Shown here piece after piece: positions 29,875-39,466 of a stretch of 64,000 nucleotides of DNA. The notes below the pieces were generated by a model. It saw nothing but the letters and a program-made list of their open reading frames with translations. It had not been told where the DNA came from and made no database searches. Numbering within the stretch: the stretch's first letter is position 1; every line of letters begins with the position of its first letter. Source of the stretch: Marinoscillum pacificum (GTDB lineage Bacteria; Bacteroidota; Bacteroidia; Cytophagales; Cyclobacteriaceae); assembly GCF_024714495.1 (NCBI RefSeq), contig NZ_JAMZMJ010000004.1:372001-436000 (forward strand). Direction: 5' to 3'. The translations under genes and the position numbers were made by a program.

Positions 29875-32439
29875 ATGAAAAAAGTACTCACAAATTCTAT
29901 CAGGATTAGTCTAACCTTAATCTTGATATTCTCCTGTGCACAATTTGCACAATCTCAATCCCTAGGAACCAACTACTCAATAGGAGCAGGATCAGATGGC
30001 ACCAGTAAAGCAAGTGGGACATCCTATGGCAATGTAAGAGACGGGGATTTAGGTTCGTATTGGTCACCAAATAGCACAACCAATGAAAGAATTTCCATCA
30101 AATCCCTGAATGGTCAAACACTGAATGCAGTGGTTATAGAAGAAATAGGTAATCGCATACAAAACTGGGAAATAAGGCAGGATAATTCAGGGAGCCTGGT
30201 TACATCAGGAAACGGAATTCCTTCCAATGGACTAATCACCTTTAGTTCTCAGTCCTTTGACAAAATAAGTTTGATCATCCTCAGTTCAAGTGGAACTCCT
30301 CAAATAGCGGAATTTGAAACCTACAACTCTTCTGGAGGTACCACCCAATACACCGTCAGCACTTCAACTAACGGAAGTGGAACCGTGACAGGTGGAGGAA
30401 GTTATTCTGCAGGTTCTGTCATCTCATTGACCGCTAGCCCATCCTCCGGATATCAATTTGATGGATGGTCTGGTGATGCCTCAGGAACTAGCAATCCTAT
30501 AAATGTCACCGTTAATTCTAACCTGAACATTATTGCCAATTTTATCTCTGGCAACAGCTCTAGTTCGGTTTCATTGGATGCTGCAGGCAGCAATGGATTT
30601 TGTGGAGTAGATGGTGATGTAGAAACAGAACATTCAGGATATACTGGTTCTGGTTATTCCAATACTGATAACGCTTCCGGAAACAGCGTTAACTTCTCAG
30701 TAAATAGTACCACTTCTGGAAGTTACAGCCTTGAAATAAGGTACGCTGCTACATCATCAAGACCAGCCAATGTTGTGGTAAACTCCAGTACACAAGTTAG
30801 CTCACTAAACCTACCTTCTACCGGCGCCTGGGCTAGTTGGAACTCAGTCAGCACTTCCATCAATCTGACCTCAGGAAACAACAGCATTTCCCTTGTAGCA
30901 ACATCTGGGGAAGGGCTACCCAACATAGATAGAATTGTGGTAACTGGCCCTGGCACACTATCTAGCGCGTCATGTGATGGTGGAGGCGGACCCGATCCAG
31001 AATACTATTCATTATCAGTTTCTAGCAACCCGGGCAACGGAGGGTCTGTATCAGCTAGCCCATCTGGAAGTACCTACCAGGAAGGAACTCAAGTCACTCT
31101 GACCGCAAATCCGGCAAGTGGCTACAATTTCGTAGGATGGAGTGGTGATGCTTCCGGCTCTAGTAGCACCATATCTGTAACAATGAATGAAAACAAAAAC
31201 ATCACTGCGCTCTTTAGCAACGGAGGGAACCCTCCTGTGAATACCAACCTGGTTGGTTGGGCGACACAAGCAGGTGGAACAACTGGAGGCGCTGGAGGTG
31301 TAAGTGTCACTTGCTCTACAGGAGACTGTATTCTGGATGCAATAGATCAAAAAAAGGATGACATTATCACTCAGCCTTTAACGATTTACGTCAACGGAAC
31401 AATTACACCTTCCAACACATCTGCCACTAAAATTGACATCAAAGATGTACGAGATGTTTCGTTAATCGGTGTAGGAACAAGCGGTGAATTTGACGGAATC
31501 GGCATCAAAGTATTTCGCGCTGGAAATGTGATCATACAAAACGTGACTGTTCATCATGTGAATATCGGAGATAAGGATGCTATCAGCATAGAAGGCCCTG
31601 CCGATCATGTATGGGTAGACCATTGTGAACTATATGCGCAATATCAGGGAGCAGACAAAGATTACTATGACGGACTTCTAGATGCAAAAAGTGATTCTGA
31701 ATACATCACCTATTCCTACAACTACTTGCACGACAGCTGGAAAATGATGCTAGTAGGCAGTTCTGATAGTGATAGTGACGATCGAAAAATCACCATCCAT
31801 CATAACTATTTTGATAATGTCAATTCACGCATGCCTCTGTTCAGGTTTGGTAATGGACATATTTACAATAACTATTACAGTGGTGTAGCTTCTACCGGAA
31901 TCAACTCCCGAATGGGCGCCTGTCTTAGAGTAGAAAACAACTACTTTAAAGATTCTCAAAACCCAATAGTCTCAGCATATAGTGATGATCTAGGAGGCAC
32001 TGATGAAAGCGGAAATATTTTCGATAATGTCACAGAGAACTTTAGTGGAGATATTAACGAACCCTATGCGTGTTCTGCTACTATTCCTTACAGCTACTCC
32101 ACGAACACTGCGGTGAATGTGCCTTCCGTAGTGGTTGCTAATGCTGGGGTAGGTAAACTAAGCAACTCGAGACTCGGACTTCCGTCTGATGAACTAGTAC
32201 AAAAAGAAGAGGTTATTGTCTATCCAAACCCAACTCTTAATGAGTTGCAAATTGCGGTACCAGACTTCAATGGACAAGAAAATCTTAGGATAGTTGATTT
32301 GAGCGGTGTAGAAGTAATGAAAATGAAATTGACCAACGAACAACAAAAAATTGATGTCAGTTCTCTTTCAAAAGGTACATACGTGCTTCAACTAAACAAT
32401 GGTAGTTACACCCGAATCAAAATGTTCATAAAAGAATAA
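29875..32439 (+). CDS. Secreted multidomain PL1 pectate lyase with T9SS tail
   Basis: An 854-residue secreted enzyme that cleaves polygalacturonate by beta-elimination. Order: signal peptide (ends at ...CAQFAQS), a discoidin-like beta domain (30-158), an InlB-B-type repeat (160-222), a CBM6/35-like domain (227-360), a second InlB-B repeat (378-445), the PL1 right-handed helix (about 457-750) with VWVDHCEL and the catalytic-Arg motif SRMPLFRFGNGH, and a type IX sorting domain (VYPNPTLNELQI to the end). No other pectin-use genes are adjacent. LacI-type operators suggest induction by a sugar signal. Confidence 0.93.
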   Translation: MKKVLTNSIRISLTLILIFSCAQFAQSQSLGTNYSIGAGSDGTSKASGTSYGNVRDGDLGSYWSPNSTTNERISIKSLNGQTLNAVVIEEIGNRIQNWEIRQDNSGSLVTSGNGIPSNGLITFSSQSFDKISLIILSSSGTPQIAEFETYNSSGGTTQYTVSTSTNGSGTVTGGGSYSAGSVISLTASPSSGYQFDGWSGDASGTSNPINVTVNSNLNIIANFISGNSSSSVSLDAAGSNGFCGVDGDVETEHSGYTGSGYSNTDNASGNSVNFSVNSTTSGSYSLEIRYAATSSRPANVVVNSSTQVSSLNLPSTGAWASWNSVSTSINLTSGNNSISLVATSGEGLPNIDRIVVTGPGTLSSASCDGGGGPDPEYYSLSVSSNPGNGGSVSASPSGSTYQEGTQVTLTANPASGYNFVGWSGDASGSSSTISVTMNENKNITALFSNGGNPPVNTNLVGWATQAGGTTGGAGGVSVTCSTGDCILDAIDQKKDDIITQPLTIYVNGTITPSNTSATKIDIKDVRDVSLIGVGTSGEFDGIGIKVFRAGNVIIQNVTVHHVNIGDKDAISIEGPADHVWVDHCELYAQYQGADKDYYDGLLDAKSDSEYITYSYNYLHDSWKMMLVGSSDSDSDDRKITIHHNYFDNVNSRMPLFRFGNGHIYNNYYSGVASTGINSRMGACLRVENNYFKDSQNPIVSAYSDDLGGTDESGNIFDNVTENFSGDINEPYACSATIPYSYSTNTAVNVPSVVVANAGVGKLSNSRLGLPSDELVQKEEVIVYPNPTLNELQIAVPDFNGQENLRIVDLSGVEVMKMKLTNEQQKIDVSSLSKGTYVLQLNNGSYTRIKMFIKE

Positions 32440-32450
32440 ATGAACTTAGC

Positions 32451-32581
32451 GGGGCTGTCTCAAAAGGTGTCATTTCGACTTTGGAGAAATCCATCTTATA
32501 TTTTAACATATTGATAATCATATGAGTAAGATTTCTCGTTACCTCGAAATGACATATGAAAGTAGCTTTTGAGACAGCTCC
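32451..32581. mobile_element. 131-bp MITE-like inverted-repeat element
   Basis: Ends GGGGCTGTCTCAAAAG and CTTTTGAGACAGCTCC are inverted repeats (15 of 16 match). Inside, GTCATTTCGA/TCGAAATGAC and GAGAAATC/GATTTCTC form further stems, so the whole element folds into one long hairpin. No coding capacity. The GGCTGTCTCAAAA end resembles insertion-sequence termini. It fills the space between two converging genes and may also act as terminator. Confidence 0.65.
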
Positions 32582-32583
32582 TT

Positions 32584-33399
32584 TTAAAGTGATTTGGCTT
32601 TATCCCAATATTCATCCATTTCATCCAGACTCATCTCTGAGAGCGTTTTCCCATCCTTCTTTGATTCTGATTCGAGGTAATTGAATCGTTTAATGAACTT
32701 TTTATTAGTTCGCTCAAGCGCCTCCTCCGGATTGATGTCTATAAATCTTGAATAATTGATCAGTGAAAAAAGCAAATCACCAAATTCATTCTGAGCCTTT
32801 TCCCGATCGATTCGAGACTCATCTTCAATGTTGAATTCTTCTTTGAATTCATTCATCTCTTCTTCTACTTTCTCCCAAACCTGCTCTTTTTTCTCCCAAT
32901 CAAAACCGGCACCTCTTGCCTTTTCTTGAATTCGCATGGCTTTTACCATAGCAGGCAATGAACCAGGCACTCCTCCAAGTACCGATTTATTACCTTTTTC
33001 CTTCAATTTGATTTTTTCCCAATTTTCCTTAACCACATTTTCATCCTCCGCTTTTACATCTCCATAAATATGCGGATGTCTACGAATTAGCTTCTCACAG
33101 ACCTCAGTCAACACATCAGAAACATCAAACGCACCTTTCTCGGAACCGATTCTCGCATAAAAAACCATATGCAACATCAGGTCTCCAAGTTCCTTTTTCA
33201 CCTCTTCCATGTCATTTTCCAGGATCGCATCGCCCAGCTCATAAGTTTCTTCGATAGTCAAATGACGAAGCGACTCCATTGTCTGCTTTTTATCCCAGGG
33301 ACAATTTTCCCTGAGTTCGTCCATGATAGTAAGTAGACGATCAAAAGCATTGAGCTTCATGGCACGTTTAGGGTCTGGTTGCGTTAAATTTCTTGACAT
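32584..33399 (-). CDS. mazG: Nucleoside triphosphate pyrophosphohydrolase MazG
   Basis: A 271-residue house-cleaning NTP pyrophosphatase with two MazG modules: the N-terminal one has CPWDKKQTMESLRHLTIEETYELGDAI...EELGDLMLHMVFYA (EExxE and ExxD metal motifs), and the C-terminal one has EKAQNEFGDLLFSLINYSRF. Length is typical. Divergent from the small membrane protein gene at 33549. Confidence 0.95.
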   Translation of the reverse strand: MSRNLTQPDPKRAMKLNAFDRLLTIMDELRENCPWDKKQTMESLRHLTIEETYELGDAILENDMEEVKKELGDLMLHMVFYARIGSEKGAFDVSDVLTEVCEKLIRRHPHIYGDVKAEDENVVKENWEKIKLKEKGNKSVLGGVPGSLPAMVKAMRIQEKARGAGFDWEKKEQVWEKVEEEMNEFKEEFNIEDESRIDREKAQNEFGDLLFSLINYSRFIDINPEEALERTNKKFIKRFNYLESESKKDGKTLSEMSLDEMDEYWDKAKSL

Positions 33400-33523
33400 A
33401 ATGAAATCATTGTGAGATCAGGATTGTTACAGGTGTGAGTTCAGAAAAACTGACTTTCAACTCAATTTCGATGAATAGATAAGAGAAATCTAGCCATTGA
33501 TTCGGGTTGAATACAAATATTCT

Positions 33524-33531
33524 TATTTTTG
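33524..33531 (+). promoter_or_regulatory. -7 element of the NqrM-like gene
   Basis: TATTTTTG, exact TAnnTTTG, 17 bases before the ATG at 33549. Confidence 0.5.
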
Positions 33532-33548
33532 CGTCAAATTGTAACCCT

Positions 33549-33779
33549 ATGGCTACTGTATTACTTGGAATTGGATTTATCGCATTGTTTTTCGTATTGA
33601 TGTCAGTAAGACTGATTTTCAAAAAAGACGGAGAATTTAAAGGCACTTGTGCTTCACAAAGCCCTTTTCTTAACAAAGAAGGAGCTACATGTGGCTATTG
33701 CGGTAAAACCATGACAGGAGAAGAATCCTGTGGAAAAGAAGATTCCGAGGTGAATAAGGTTATGGCTAAATTTAGCTAA
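33549..33779 (+). CDS. Small Cys-rich membrane protein, NqrM-like
   Basis: A 76-residue protein from the ATG at 33549 (an in-frame ATG at 33507 lies before the -7 element). One N-terminal membrane helix (MATVLLGIGFIALFFVLMSVRLIF) is followed by FKGTCASQS and CGYCGKTMTGEESCGK. The helix followed by KGxC and a Cys cluster resembles NqrM (DUF539), which helps assemble the iron site of Na+-NQR. The spacing differs from proteobacterial NqrM, so this is tentative. No nqr genes are nearby. Confidence 0.6.
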   Translation: MATVLLGIGFIALFFVLMSVRLIFKKDGEFKGTCASQSPFLNKEGATCGYCGKTMTGEESCGKEDSEVNKVMAKFS

Positions 33780-33864
33780 TAGACCCACTACTAGTATAAC
33801 CGTTTAGAATATCGTCAACACCGTACAGGGCTTTGTATGCCTTGTCTAAAACCTAAATACCAGA

Positions 33865-35250
33865 TTGTCACTAATTAAATCTATCTCGGGTCTCCGCGGC
33901 ACTGTCGGAGGCAAAGTTGGAGAGACTCTCACGCCTATTGACGTAGCAAAATTCACTGCCGGTTTTGGCATGTGGATCAAAGAAAGACACAGCGAACCCA
34001 AAGTGGTCATAGGTAGAGATGCCCGACCATCAGGAAGCACTTTCAGATCAATCGTGGAAAGTACCTTAAGAGCACAAGGAATTGATGTGGTAGATCTTGA
34101 TCTATCAACAACTCCTACAGTGGAAATGGCCGTGGTGAATGAAAATGCTCAAGGTGGAATTATCTTAACTGCAAGTCACAACCCATCAGGATGGAATGCA
34201 TTGAAACTTCTGAATGAGAATGGAGAATTCATTTCTGCAGAAGATGGCAAAAAAGTATTGGAGTGGGCTGAGTCCGCTGACCTGGAGTTTGTTGATCCTA
34301 AGAAATTTGGTTCTTACGACACTAATGATTCCTACATCGACTGGCATATAGATCAAATTCTTGCCCTTGACCTGGTCAATGTAGAAGCAATTAAAGCTGC
34401 TGGATTCAAAGTAGCGGTTGATGCAGTGAACAGTACAGGAGGAATTGCTGTACCTAAACTCTTAAAGAAACTCAATGTAGAGGTTACAGAACTATACTGT
34501 GAACCAAACGGAGTTTTCCCACACAACCCAGAACCACTCCCGGAAAACATTACCCATATCTGCAGCGAAATAGCTGGAGGCAATTATGATCTTGGATTTG
34601 TTGTGGATCCAGATGTGGATCGATTAGTAATGGTTTGTGAAGATGGCGTATCATTTGGAGAAGAATACACGCTTGTTGCTGTTGCGGATTATGTATTGAA
34701 AAAGAAACCTGGCAATACCGTTTCAAACCTTTCTTCCACAAGAGCACTTCGTGATGTGACCGAGAAGAATGGTGGAAGCTACACTGCCTCTGCCGTAGGC
34801 GAGGTGAATGTGGTTACGGAAATGAAAGCACAAAACGCTGTAATCGGTGGAGAAGGAAACGGTGGAGTGATTCTTCCAGAGCTTCACTATGGTAGAGATG
34901 CTTTAGTAGGTATTGCGTTATTCCTTTCACACTTGGCTGAGTTCGGCAAGAGTGTGTCGATGCTACGTTCTACCTATCCAAACTACCATATTTCTAAAAA
35001 CAAGATTGAGTTAGATCCATCACTTGACTTGGATAAGGTTTTGGAAGGGTTAAAAGCACAATACTCCAAAAACAAATTCACTACAATCGACGGGTTGAAA
35101 ATTGAGTTTGATAAAGAATGGGTGCACTTAAGAAGATCCAATACTGAGCCTATTATTAGAATTTACGCTGAGTCGGAAAGCCAGTCAACGGCTGATCACC
35201 TGGCACAAAAGCTGATGATGGATATCAAGGAATTGATCACACCTGTTTAA
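33865..35250 (+). CDS. glmM: Phosphohexomutase, GlmM-like
   Basis: A 461-residue alpha-D-phosphohexomutase. The active-site Ser loop is TASHNPSGWNALK (about residues 102-114), the Mg site DPDVDR (about 247-252), the sugar loop GEGNGGV and the phosphate-binding end RRSNTEPIIRIYAE. Best fit is phosphoglucosamine mutase (glucosamine-6-P to glucosamine-1-P for peptidoglycan), though PMM/PGM activity is possible. The start is TTG at 33865 (no ATG is in the right place); the family begins ...LIKSISGLRGT. Confidence 0.88.
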   Translation: MSLIKSISGLRGTVGGKVGETLTPIDVAKFTAGFGMWIKERHSEPKVVIGRDARPSGSTFRSIVESTLRAQGIDVVDLDLSTTPTVEMAVVNENAQGGIILTASHNPSGWNALKLLNENGEFISAEDGKKVLEWAESADLEFVDPKKFGSYDTNDSYIDWHIDQILALDLVNVEAIKAAGFKVAVDAVNSTGGIAVPKLLKKLNVEVTELYCEPNGVFPHNPEPLPENITHICSEIAGGNYDLGFVVDPDVDRLVMVCEDGVSFGEEYTLVAVADYVLKKKPGNTVSNLSSTRALRDVTEKNGGSYTASAVGEVNVVTEMKAQNAVIGGEGNGGVILPELHYGRDALVGIALFLSHLAEFGKSVSMLRSTYPNYHISKNKIELDPSLDLDKVLEGLKAQYSKNKFTTIDGLKIEFDKEWVHLRRSNTEPIIRIYAESESQSTADHLAQKLMMDIKELITPV

Positions 35251-35251
35251 G

Positions 35252-35716
35252 CTATTCCAGAATATCTTTTCCGAATAACTTCAAAAACTTATATCGAATA
35301 TAAACCCAGTGTCGGTTGGCACTAATTGGTTTTGAAGATTTTGTGGCTGGCCATTTTTGGTCAGCCATTATTATTTTCTCAGCTTTCTCCTGAAGCCAAC
35401 GCTCTTGCACATAGTCAGAGAAATTGAGATACAGCTTCTCCTCTGCAACATGGTAAGAACTCATCTTTGGCTTGGCTTTATAGCCATTTGCTGCACCAAA
35501 AGCACAGAACCCTCCATACTGAGGCAAGTATTTTGCAGGGTTATTTACAACAAATAAATCAAGGTTTTGCTGATTGGCAAACCGCCATTCCAGTTCTTGA
35601 TAGTGATGAGAAAAGGTTGAGCTCCCTTTCAATGGCCGATCAAGGAAGTAACTCACGACATCATACCCTTCTAATGCAAGACCATTTTTATGATATATTG
35701 GCTTGTCATCCATCAT
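35252..35716 (-). CDS. YHS-domain protein
   Basis: About 154 residues. The start at 35716 (MMDDKPIYHKNGLAL) overlaps the stop of the Nudix gene as TAATG; an ATG at 35725 is nine bases inside that gene. The sequence GLALEGYDVVSYF...YGGFCAFGAANGYKAKPKMSSYHV is the YHS form seen in many small Bacteroidota proteins, possibly metal binding through Cys and His. No signal peptide. Function unknown. Confidence 0.8.
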   Translation of the reverse strand: MMDDKPIYHKNGLALEGYDVVSYFLDRPLKGSSTFSHHYQELEWRFANQQNLDLFVVNNPAKYLPQYGGFCAFGAANGYKAKPKMSSYHVAEEKLYLNFSDYVQERWLQEKAEKIIMADQKWPATKSSKPISANRHWVYIRYKFLKLFGKDILE

Positions 35717-36345
35717 TAATCCCATACTATTTCCCCACTTTTAGCCAACTCTACTAGCTTGTGAATTTGACGCTCTGTGTTTCTGACTTCCGACAGAGGT
35801 GGCAATTCATCCAAACCAAAAAAACCTCCATCCAATGCTTCATGACCAACATTCAATTCACCAGAAACAATCTCGCACAAGAAATTGATCTTATAGACAT
35901 ATCGAATATCATGTGGGTGATCTTGCTTGGCTTTATCCCAAACTGATAAAATACGCACTGGCTTCACCGTAATTCCAGCCTCTTCAAACACTTCTTTGGC
36001 AACATTCTCCGAAGCAGAATATCCAATATCACACCAGCCTCCAGGCATGGCCCATTTCTGATCTGTTTTCTCCTGAATGAGGAGTATTTTGTCATCTTTC
36101 AATACGACTCCTCGAACGTCCACTTTTGGAGTTGGATAATCGTCATCCAAATGGTCAAAATGAAATTGAATGGACTCTAATGGAGCATTGGAAAGATTAG
36201 CCAACAAATCATTGGTCATATCCCGCATTTCTTCATATCGCTCAATGTCATAAGGGTTTTCGGTATACGTTAATCCCGTTTTTGCCATTGCCTGAATACG
36301 CTTCAGGTACTCCAAAATATTCCGGTTCATTTGCTTATCCTCCAT
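35716..36345 (-). CDS. Nudix hydrolase with N-terminal Nudix_N domain
   Basis: A 209-residue protein. The N-terminal helical part (MNRNILEYLKRIQAMAKTGLTYTENPYDIERYEEMRD) is typical of the YjhB-like group of ADP-sugar or nucleotide pyrophosphatases. The Nudix box is GGWCDIGYSASENVAKEVFEEAGI; the usual GE is GY and REh is KEV, while the catalytic EExG is intact. Substrate unknown. Coupled with the YHS gene. Confidence 0.88.
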   Translation of the reverse strand: MEDKQMNRNILEYLKRIQAMAKTGLTYTENPYDIERYEEMRDMTNDLLANLSNAPLESIQFHFDHLDDDYPTPKVDVRGVVLKDDKILLIQEKTDQKWAMPGGWCDIGYSASENVAKEVFEEAGITVKPVRILSVWDKAKQDHPHDIRYVYKINFLCEIVSGELNVGHEALDGGFFGLDELPPLSEVRNTERQIHKLVELAKSGEIVWD

Positions 36346-36374
36346 AGTTCTATTACTTCAGTGGATTTAATGTT

Positions 36375-36382
36375 TAATTTTG
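36375..36382 (+). promoter_or_regulatory. -7 element of the cysteine desulfurase gene
   Basis: TAATTTTG, exact TAnnTTTG, 29 bases before the chosen ATG at 36412. It lies downstream of the more distal ATG at 36331, which argues against that start. Confidence 0.5.
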
Positions 36383-36411
36383 CAACATTAATAGAATCAT
36401 ACCCCAAATCA

Positions 36412-37554
36412 ATGGAGAAAGTTTATTTAGATAACGCCGCTACAACTCCTCTAGACGAGGCTGTATTTGAAGAAATGAAGCCTTATATGCTAGAATTCTA
36501 TGGCAACCCATCGTCTATCCATACACATGGGAGACAGGTAAGAGCTGCTATTGAAAAGGCAAGAAAGAAGGTCGCGGATCTTTTAAACACTTCTCCTTCA
36601 GAAATCTTCTTTACTTCCGGTGGTACGGAGGCTGATAATACGGCACTTAGATGCACTGTGGAAGAATATGGGGTGAAAAACATCATTACCACGGGTTTGG
36701 AGCATCATGCAGTACTTCACACTGCAGAAATGCTTGCCAAAAGAGGCGATGTTGCTTTGCACCTACTCGATGTAGATGCTCAAGGCAACATCGATATCAA
36801 CCAAATTGACGAATTGCTGAAAAATGATCCCAATACATTGGTTTCATTGATGCATGCCAACAACGAGATAGGTACAGTCAATGATATAGATGCAATTGCT
36901 AACCTCTGTCATGAGCATGGAGCAACCTTCCATACGGACACGGTACAAACAATGGGTCATTTCAAACATGATCTTCAGGAGCTTAAGGCCAACTTCATTG
37001 TAGGTTCAGCACACAAGTTTCACGGACCAAAAGGGGTAGGATTCCTTTATGTGAATCATGAGAAAAAGATCCATCCATTTATCCATGGAGGAGCACAAGA
37101 GCGCAACATGCGTGGTGGTACCGAAAACGTTTATGGAATCATTGGCTTAGCCAAGGCCCTAGAGCTAGCCTACTCTCATATGGACGAGCATCGTTCTCAT
37201 ATAGAAGGAGTTAAGCAATACATGATCGATCAGTTAAAGGCCAATATCGATGGAGTAGAGTTCAATGGCACATCAGCTGACCTAAACAATAGTTTATATA
37301 CCGTGTTGAATGTAAGTCTACCACCGAGTGAAGACAATGACATGCTACTTTTCAACCTGGACATAAACGGAATTTCTGCTTCAGGAGGCAGTGCCTGCAG
37401 CAGTGGTTCCAACGTTGGGTCACATGTCTTAACTGCCCTGGGATCTGACCCAATGAGGGGAGCAGTACGTTTTTCATTCAGCAGGTTCAATACCAAAGAA
37501 CAGGTAGATTACGTTATCAGTAAACTGAATGAAATTTTAGCAATAGGTGTATAG
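36412..37554 (+). CDS. Cysteine desulfurase (IscS/NifS class)
   Basis: A 380-residue PLP enzyme supplying sulfur for Fe-S clusters and thio-cofactors. It starts MEKVYLDNAATTPLDEAV as the family does, has the PLP Lys in GSAHKFHGPKGVGF and the sulfur-accepting Cys in SGGSACSSGS, class I-like. An ATG at 36331 would add 27 atypical residues. The next gene starts inside its last codons. Confidence 0.93.
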   Translation: MEKVYLDNAATTPLDEAVFEEMKPYMLEFYGNPSSIHTHGRQVRAAIEKARKKVADLLNTSPSEIFFTSGGTEADNTALRCTVEEYGVKNIITTGLEHHAVLHTAEMLAKRGDVALHLLDVDAQGNIDINQIDELLKNDPNTLVSLMHANNEIGTVNDIDAIANLCHEHGATFHTDTVQTMGHFKHDLQELKANFIVGSAHKFHGPKGVGFLYVNHEKKIHPFIHGGAQERNMRGGTENVYGIIGLAKALELAYSHMDEHRSHIEGVKQYMIDQLKANIDGVEFNGTSADLNNSLYTVLNVSLPPSEDNDMLLFNLDINGISASGGSACSSGSNVGSHVLTALGSDPMRGAVRFSFSRFNTKEQVDYVISKLNEILAIGV

Positions 37555-39466
37555 AAAAACAGCTCTACTTCTCTTTTTTACGGGATTACTTTTTTCAGCT
37601 TTTTCACAAGAAGAGCTGATTCGAAAGTTTGATATAAAATCGAATAGCAGAATCGATGTATCTGGAAAAGTTACCGCGATTGTATTCAAAACTGATCAGT
37701 TTCTAGGCACCACGGTTGAATTGACAATCAATGGAGAGATCGAAGAAATCCCTTTTGATGCTGATGGACCTGAATTCACTTATTACAAATCACTTGACGG
37801 AGCTAAAGAATTAACTAGTTTTAGCTCTAATTATGAGGGTTCCTTGCACCTTATTTATTCTGGTATTACTCCAAAAATTGGAAGTAACTTTCGATCAAAT
37901 CAACAGGATGAGTGTGATTTTACTCCAACTGCTATTCCTCAAAGTGAATGGAGAGCTGGACTTCCGGAGCCTTCTTATTCAAGAAGCTTTACGGATGTGG
38001 AACATGTTATCGTTCACCACTCCGCAGGATCCAACACCGCTACAGATTACACGCAAGTAGTAAGAGATATCTACATCTACCATACACAGTCTAATGGCTG
38101 GTCTGATATAGGCTACAATTATGTCATCGCTCAAAATGGAGACCTTTATGCTGCACGCGATCCTGAAGGTGGAGATCAAGACAATGTTATAGGCGCTCAT
38201 TTCTGCGGAAGCAATGGTCATACGATGGGTATTTGTCTTCTTGGAAACTATGAAACGGCAGAACCAACTGTAGAAACCTGGAATACGCTAGAAAAACTGG
38301 CTGCATACAAACTAAACAAAGAGTCACTTGATCCTCAGTTGTACTCCGATCATCCACTTGGCTATATCGGCAACTTAGCTGGTCACAGAGATGGATGTAG
38401 TACCTCGTGTCCTGGTGAAAATGTTTATAAAAAACTGGAGATGCTTCGTGATTCTACTTCTAACACATTGGTTTCTTGTGATGCCCTTGACTTGCAGTTA
38501 GATTTTTCACTTAGTACGAATAGCGTTCAGCAAGGAGGTTCAATTGAGTTTGTCAATAACAGCACAGGCTACTTTACCTACACCTGGCTTTTAAGCGGAG
38601 CAGAAACTTCTTCCGCTGAATGGCCTTCGAGAGGATCTGCCACCTATCAAGATATTGGAACGTTTGATGTCGTATTAGTTGGAGAAAGCGCCTCTGGAAC
38701 GGATACCCTTAGAATTGCAGATGCTGTAACTGTAGAGAAATTTTATCTTCTAGAATTCAGCACCAACACCGAAGAGATCAATAGTGGAGAATCGATCACT
38801 TTTGAGAATCTGAGCATAGGATATAATGGCTATAAATGGCTGCTAGAGGGTGGTGACCCGCAACAACCCACCTGGCAAGAAAGTGGAGAAGCCACATACA
38901 CAAATGCTGGAGAATTTGATGTTACACTGATAGGATACAAGGAGCAAGGCTCAGACACCTTGATAATCGAAAATCACATTAAAGTTGTGAATAGACTCTT
39001 ACTTTCTATGGATCAAAATAGATTTTTCATTAGACCAGAGCAGCAAGTAACGTTTGTGAACAATAGCTCTGGATATGATGACTATGAATGGGTTTTTGAA
39101 GGAGGTGTCATTTCAAGTTCATCTGATCAAGAAGCCGTAGTTAGTTACAATTACCCTGGGGTATTTGATGCTCTACTCATAGGAGAGATAGACGATAGAC
39201 GAGATACTATTCATGCCAATCGTAAAATTGAAGTCACTGGGTTTAGCGTATTTCCTAATCCATCACCTGCCTTATCTGAAATCGTAATTGCAACGAATAA
39301 CACCATTAATAAGGTAGAAATCATTGGAATGGACGGCAAAAGTTATCTAACTGACTCCAATGTAGAACAAAATACCTTGCAGCTTCCTTACTTACGACAA
39401 GGTATTTATGTGTTGAAGATTTATACTTCCGGTGGACTGGAGAAGCAGCGATTGTTAATTAATTAG
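37547..39466 (+). CDS. Secreted PGRP-type amidase with T9SS tail
   Basis: A 639-residue secreted protein starting at GTG 37547 within the end of the desulfurase gene; signal peptide YRKTALLLFFTGLLFSAFSQ. The PGRP/Amidase_2 domain (about 135-305) keeps Zn ligands in VEHVIVHHSAG, GHRDGC and CSTSCPGE. Three PKD-like repeats follow (about 320-560; GYFTYTWLLSG, GYNGYKWLLEG, GYDDYEWVFEG), then a type IX sorting domain (VFPNPSPALSE to the end). It probably hydrolyses peptidoglycan outside the cell, for feeding or competition. Confidence 0.88.
   Translation: MYRKTALLLFFTGLLFSAFSQEELIRKFDIKSNSRIDVSGKVTAIVFKTDQFLGTTVELTINGEIEEIPFDADGPEFTYYKSLDGAKELTSFSSNYEGSLHLIYSGITPKIGSNFRSNQQDECDFTPTAIPQSEWRAGLPEPSYSRSFTDVEHVIVHHSAGSNTATDYTQVVRDIYIYHTQSNGWSDIGYNYVIAQNGDLYAARDPEGGDQDNVIGAHFCGSNGHTMGICLLGNYETAEPTVETWNTLEKLAAYKLNKESLDPQLYSDHPLGYIGNLAGHRDGCSTSCPGENVYKKLEMLRDSTSNTLVSCDALDLQLDFSLSTNSVQQGGSIEFVNNSTGYFTYTWLLSGAETSSAEWPSRGSATYQDIGTFDVVLVGESASGTDTLRIADAVTVEKFYLLEFSTNTEEINSGESITFENLSIGYNGYKWLLEGGDPQQPTWQESGEATYTNAGEFDVTLIGYKEQGSDTLIIENHIKVVNRLLLSMDQNRFFIRPEQQVTFVNNSSGYDDYEWVFEGGVISSSSDQEAVVSYNYPGVFDALLIGEIDDRRDTIHANRKIEVTGFSVFPNPSPALSEIVIATNNTINKVEIIGMDGKSYLTDSNVEQNTLQLPYLRQGIYVLKIYTSGGLEKQRLLIN

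Noticed and set aside
33780-33864. tRNA or small RNA between the NqrM-like gene and glmM
   Set aside because: No cloverleaf, CCA end or terminator could be seen.
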